A stretch of DNA of 64,000 nt from NCBI RefSeq assembly GCF_030730925.1, contig NZ_JAVAMB010000022.1, forward strand, positions 1 through 64,000, given 5' to 3'. Shown in pieces: positions 61,362 through 64,000 of this stretch; the stretch's first letter is position 1, and each line of letters opens with the position of its first letter. Both the position numbers and the translations under genes were made by a program. The stretch comes from Flavobacterium sp. DG2-3. Its GTDB lineage: Bacteria; Bacteroidota; Bacteroidia; Flavobacteriales; Flavobacteriaceae. The notes under the pieces were generated by a model that worked only from the letters and a program-made list of their open reading frames with translations, had not been told where the DNA came from and did no database searches.

Positions 61362-63773
61362 ATGTTTAAAAACTGGACAAACATATTTATTTATCACATA
61401 AAGAATAACAAATTCTTTACCGTGCTAAACATATTAGGCTTAAGTATCGGAATTGCAGGTTTAATTTTTGCGATTCTATACTGGAACGACGAACATTCTT
61501 ATGACAAATGGAATCCTGAGAAAGATAAAGTTTTTATTGTAATGAATGATTTTGGAGGAGGAAATATCTGGACAACAAACTCTCCTATTACGGGTCCGAC
61601 GCTAAATGCGTCTACTTCTTATTTGGACAAATATTGCTATTTCAGAACCAATTATACAACAGAAACTATTCAGTATAACGGAAAAATTGAATTAATTGAC
61701 AAAATCTTTTCAGCCCAACGCAGCTTCTTTTCTTTTTTTCCGTTTGAATTTATTAAAGGAAATGCTAAAACAGCTTTTCATGATCGAAACAGCATGGTAC
61801 TTTCAGAAGAGACCGCTGCTAAGATTTTTAAGAATGAAAATCCGATGGGCAAACAAGTAAAATATGCTGATCAGATTTTTGTGGTTCGCGGAGTATATAA
61901 AATACCAGATAGATCGTCTGTAAAACCAGCTCTTGTTACTCCCGTAATTGAAGATGAATTAGAAAAGGATAAAGATAATTGGGGCTTTAGCTACGGATTA
62001 ATGTTTAAGCTTAAAAAACAGAACGATACTACTGCCGTAATCAAAAATCTAGATCATATTTTTCTTGAAAAAAATTATAAAGTACAGGCTAAAGAAGTTG
62101 GACTTCCGCTGGATGAATTCATCAAACAATATGGCGACCCAATAAAAGCGAGACTTTTGCCACTAACAAAGTCAAGACTTTATCAAGGAAATTATGCTTT
62201 TCCAGAAAAAAATGCCAATTTACAGTTCTTAAAAATAATAATGGGATTATCAATCCTGATCTTACTATTGTCAATTGTCAACTATATTAATATGGCAACG
62301 GCAAATGCAGTAAAAAGAGCAAAAGAAGTGGGCGTGCGTAAAATAGTGGGCGCTTCAAAAAACCAGATTATTGCACAATTTGTTTTTGAAACTACTCTGA
62401 TGACTTTATTTGCTGTATTGTTAGCCTTAGTTATCGTCGAGCTTTCACTGCCGTTTTATAATGCATTTTTAAACAAAGATCTTACACTTATTGGAACTCA
62501 GTTTTACCTGCAGCTCATTTTAATTTTCTTCTTTGTAATTGTCGTTTCAGGAGTTTTTCCAGCGGTATATATTTCCAATTTCGAAACGCTTAAAGTATTG
62601 AAAGGCAATTTCTCGCGAAGCAAAAGCGGGGTTTGGCTTAGAAACGGAATGCTAGTTTTACAATTCTCGATTGCCACGCTTTTTATAATAGGGTCGTTTA
62701 TTGTTCACAAACAGGTAAATTACATGATTGACAAAGATTTAGGTTTCAATGGTTCACAAGTTATGGATATCGTTTTCAGGCCTATAAAAGGAAAAAATCA
62801 GTATGACAGATATAAAACCATCAAACAGGAACTTTCAAAAATCAAAGGTGTTGAAGCGGTTTCGGCGGGATTATTTTCTATCGGAAGCAATGAAAACTCT
62901 TGGCAAGGACTTCATTACAAATCAAATAAAGAAATCATTACGCAACAAATGGGAGTTGATTTTGGCGAACTCGATCTATTGGGAATCAAAATATTGAAAG
63001 GAAGAGATTTAAACCCTAAACTGGCAACAGACACTATTTCGAGCGCTTTATTGAATGAGACTGCTGCGAAAACGCTTATGGAAAAAGATCCTGTAAATAA
63101 GGAAATCACTTTTGGCGGTCAGAAATATAAAGTGGTGGGAATAGTCAAAAATTTCCATTATATCGGAATCGAATATAATGTGGCACCAATGATTTTCTTT
63201 CACATTAAATCGGTATCATGGATGGAAAATTACATGCGATTTATTTCTGTCAAAATATCACCAGAAAACATGCCCGAAACTATTGCGGCAATTGACAAAT
63301 TCTGGAAAGCCAAAGTCGATCAGGAATATCCGTTTGAGTTTGATTTTGTAAATAAAAACTTTGCTCGCACTTATAAAAAATACGAAGATCAAAGAAACTT
63401 ATTTGCTTTACTGAATGTTGTCGTCATCTTAATTGCCGTTTTCGGATTGTTTGCTCTCGCTTCTTATTCTATGGAAAGAAGATTACGCGAAATTGCCATC
63501 AGAAAAACGCTTGGAGCAGAAACAAATACTTTACTGAAAGAATTGTCTAAACAGTACGTAGTTTTTTGCATAATTGGTTTCTTAATCGGAATTATTCCTG
63601 CTTATTTATTGATGCAAAGATGGCTTGAAAACTTTGCTTCTCGAATTGATATTCCGCTCCTGCCCTTTTTAGTTGCTTTTGTGTCATTGTTATTTCTAAC
63701 GCTGACCATTGTTTTAGCAAAGGCTTACCAAGTAACCAAAGTAGATGTTTTAAAATATTTAAAATACGAATAA
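61362..63773 (+). CDS. FtsX-like ABC permease (MacB/duplicated type)
   Basis: This 803-aa inner-membrane protein has a first helix (FFTVLNILGLSIGIAGLIFA), a large periplasmic domain (about 45-285, MacB-PCD-like), and three helices of the first FtsX domain with KRAKEVGVRKIVGASKNQII. A second periplasmic domain follows, then a last FtsX set with RRLREIAIRKTLGAETNTLL. The two copies of the REIxxRKxxGA motif mark it as the fused double-permease type common in Bacteroidota. It works with the ATPase encoded 4 bp upstream. Substrate unknown; export or extraction of peptide/lipoprotein is typical. Confidence 0.92.
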   Translation: MFKNWTNIFIYHIKNNKFFTVLNILGLSIGIAGLIFAILYWNDEHSYDKWNPEKDKVFIVMNDFGGGNIWTTNSPITGPTLNASTSYLDKYCYFRTNYTTETIQYNGKIELIDKIFSAQRSFFSFFPFEFIKGNAKTAFHDRNSMVLSEETAAKIFKNENPMGKQVKYADQIFVVRGVYKIPDRSSVKPALVTPVIEDELEKDKDNWGFSYGLMFKLKKQNDTTAVIKNLDHIFLEKNYKVQAKEVGLPLDEFIKQYGDPIKARLLPLTKSRLYQGNYAFPEKNANLQFLKIIMGLSILILLLSIVNYINMATANAVKRAKEVGVRKIVGASKNQIIAQFVFETTLMTLFAVLLALVIVELSLPFYNAFLNKDLTLIGTQFYLQLILIFFFVIVVSGVFPAVYISNFETLKVLKGNFSRSKSGVWLRNGMLVLQFSIATLFIIGSFIVHKQVNYMIDKDLGFNGSQVMDIVFRPIKGKNQYDRYKTIKQELSKIKGVEAVSAGLFSIGSNENSWQGLHYKSNKEIITQQMGVDFGELDLLGIKILKGRDLNPKLATDTISSALLNETAAKTLMEKDPVNKEITFGGQKYKVVGIVKNFHYIGIEYNVAPMIFFHIKSVSWMENYMRFISVKISPENMPETIAAIDKFWKAKVDQEYPFEFDFVNKNFARTYKKYEDQRNLFALLNVVVILIAVFGLFALASYSMERRLREIAIRKTLGAETNTLLKELSKQYVVFCIIGFLIGIIPAYLLMQRWLENFASRIDIPLLPFLVAFVSLLFLTLTIVLAKAYQVTKVDVLKYLKYE

Positions 63774-63790
63774 TTAGTTTTGAGTTTTTG

Positions 63791-63833
63791 CAAAAAGCTG
63801 TGCAAGTCTGAACCCTTGCACAGCTTTTTTTTA
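63791..63833 (+). terminator. Rho-independent terminator of the ABC operon
   Basis: AAAAAGCTGTGCAAG (63792-63806) and its perfect complement (63815-63829) flank an 8-nt loop and are followed by T8. It also serves the leftward gene ending at 63840. Confidence 0.85.
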
Positions 63834-63839
63834 TTTTAA

Positions 63840-64000
63840 TTAAGCATAAAATCTTTTCAAAATTTCTTTTGCATTGTCTGAAGCTACAATCAATCCGCCG
63901 CTCATCATGATTATGTCTTTGAGAACCAAACGCCCGCCAACAGAAAGATAAGGAAAACCAAATTGCGGTGTTGGGAAATCTCCGCCCAGATTTGGAACGT
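63840..64000 (-). CDS. DUF417 (YkgB/RclC-like) membrane protein, C-terminal part
   Basis: The frame enters from the right edge and ends at TAA 63840-63842. The visible 53 residues include FPTPQFGFPYLSVGGRLVLK and DIIMMSGGLIVASDNAKEIL. The GFPYLS-GR-xxKD pattern followed by a last hydrophobic helix is that of DUF417/YkgB inner-membrane proteins. E. coli RclC of this family is induced by reactive chlorine. The rest, including the start, is outside the window. Confidence 0.65.
   Translation of the reverse strand, partial: VPNLGGDFPTPQFGFPYLSVGGRLVLKDIIMMSGGLIVASDNAKEILKRFYA

Overview
The window is AT-rich chromosomal DNA from a Bacteroidota bacterium, almost certainly a Flavobacterium or close relative. 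The evidence is a type IX secretion (T9SS) sorting domain, secreted proteins with SxxxSQ / AQ signal-peptide ends, TAnnTTTG-like promoter boxes, poor Shine-Dalgarno signals, a bphO-bphP pair, and many short palindromic intergenic repeats of the kind seen in flavobacteria. No rRNA, tRNA, CRISPR array, transposase or phage structural gene was seen.

Layout. 1-2.8 kb: the end of an unknown gene, an OxyR-type regulator, and a short-chain dehydrogenase divergent from an HxlR regulator with a palindromic operator between them. 3.0-8.5 kb: a ChaA-like cation/proton antiporter, then the oxidative pentose-phosphate operon gnd-zwf-pgl. 9.1-10.8 kb: a TPR lipoprotein. 10.9-40.7 kb: a 30-kb accessory island, described below. 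41-49.3 kb: an AstE/M14-type secreted hydrolase, a SnoaL-like protein, and an RND efflux operon (membrane fusion lipoprotein, pump, outer-membrane factor) preceded by a small exported protein. 49.7-54.3 kb: a Crp/Fnr regulator with an SMR exporter, an ElaA-type acetyltransferase convergent with a LysR regulator, and a GNAT acetyltransferase with an EamA exporter. 54.7-63.8 kb: bacteriophytochrome plus heme oxygenase, then a histidine kinase and NtrC-type regulator divergent from a MacB/FtsX-type ABC transporter. The window ends in the 3' part of a DUF417-like gene read leftwards.

The island holds two copies of one gene arrangement, both read right to left: [array of small secreted tail-fibre-like proteins] - [151-aa YD-repeat stub carrying a T9SS sorting domain] - [about 2,235-aa SpvB/FG-GAP/RHS giant] - [small unrelated gene]. 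The two RHS proteins are nearly identical over long stretches. They end in unrelated tips of about 155-165 aa, and each is followed within 7-11 bp by a different small gene, which is the arrangement of polymorphic toxin/immunity pairs. Tip 1 has an HELVH zincin motif and is followed by a secreted protein. Tip 2 is followed by a CPBP/Abi-type membrane protease homologue, a family that includes bacteriocin-immunity proteins.

The arrays (about 11 genes in unit 1, 3 plus a fossil in unit 2) encode proteins with a signal peptide, a variable N-terminal half (several pyocin-knob-like) and a nearly constant C-terminal module of about 90 aa ending in a coiled coil. They look like interchangeable binding proteins made together with the RHS giant. 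Two genes near the 5' end of array 1 are out of frame at homopolymer runs next to their start codons, which suggests phase variation. A shared element of GTAAAAAATAT followed by a TTTG-ending box lies about 220-270 bp upstream of each array and may be a common promoter/operator.

Repeats fill most gaps outside the island. One is a MITE-like family of about 190-215 bp with about 20-bp terminal inverted repeats, present as two complete and three partial copies.
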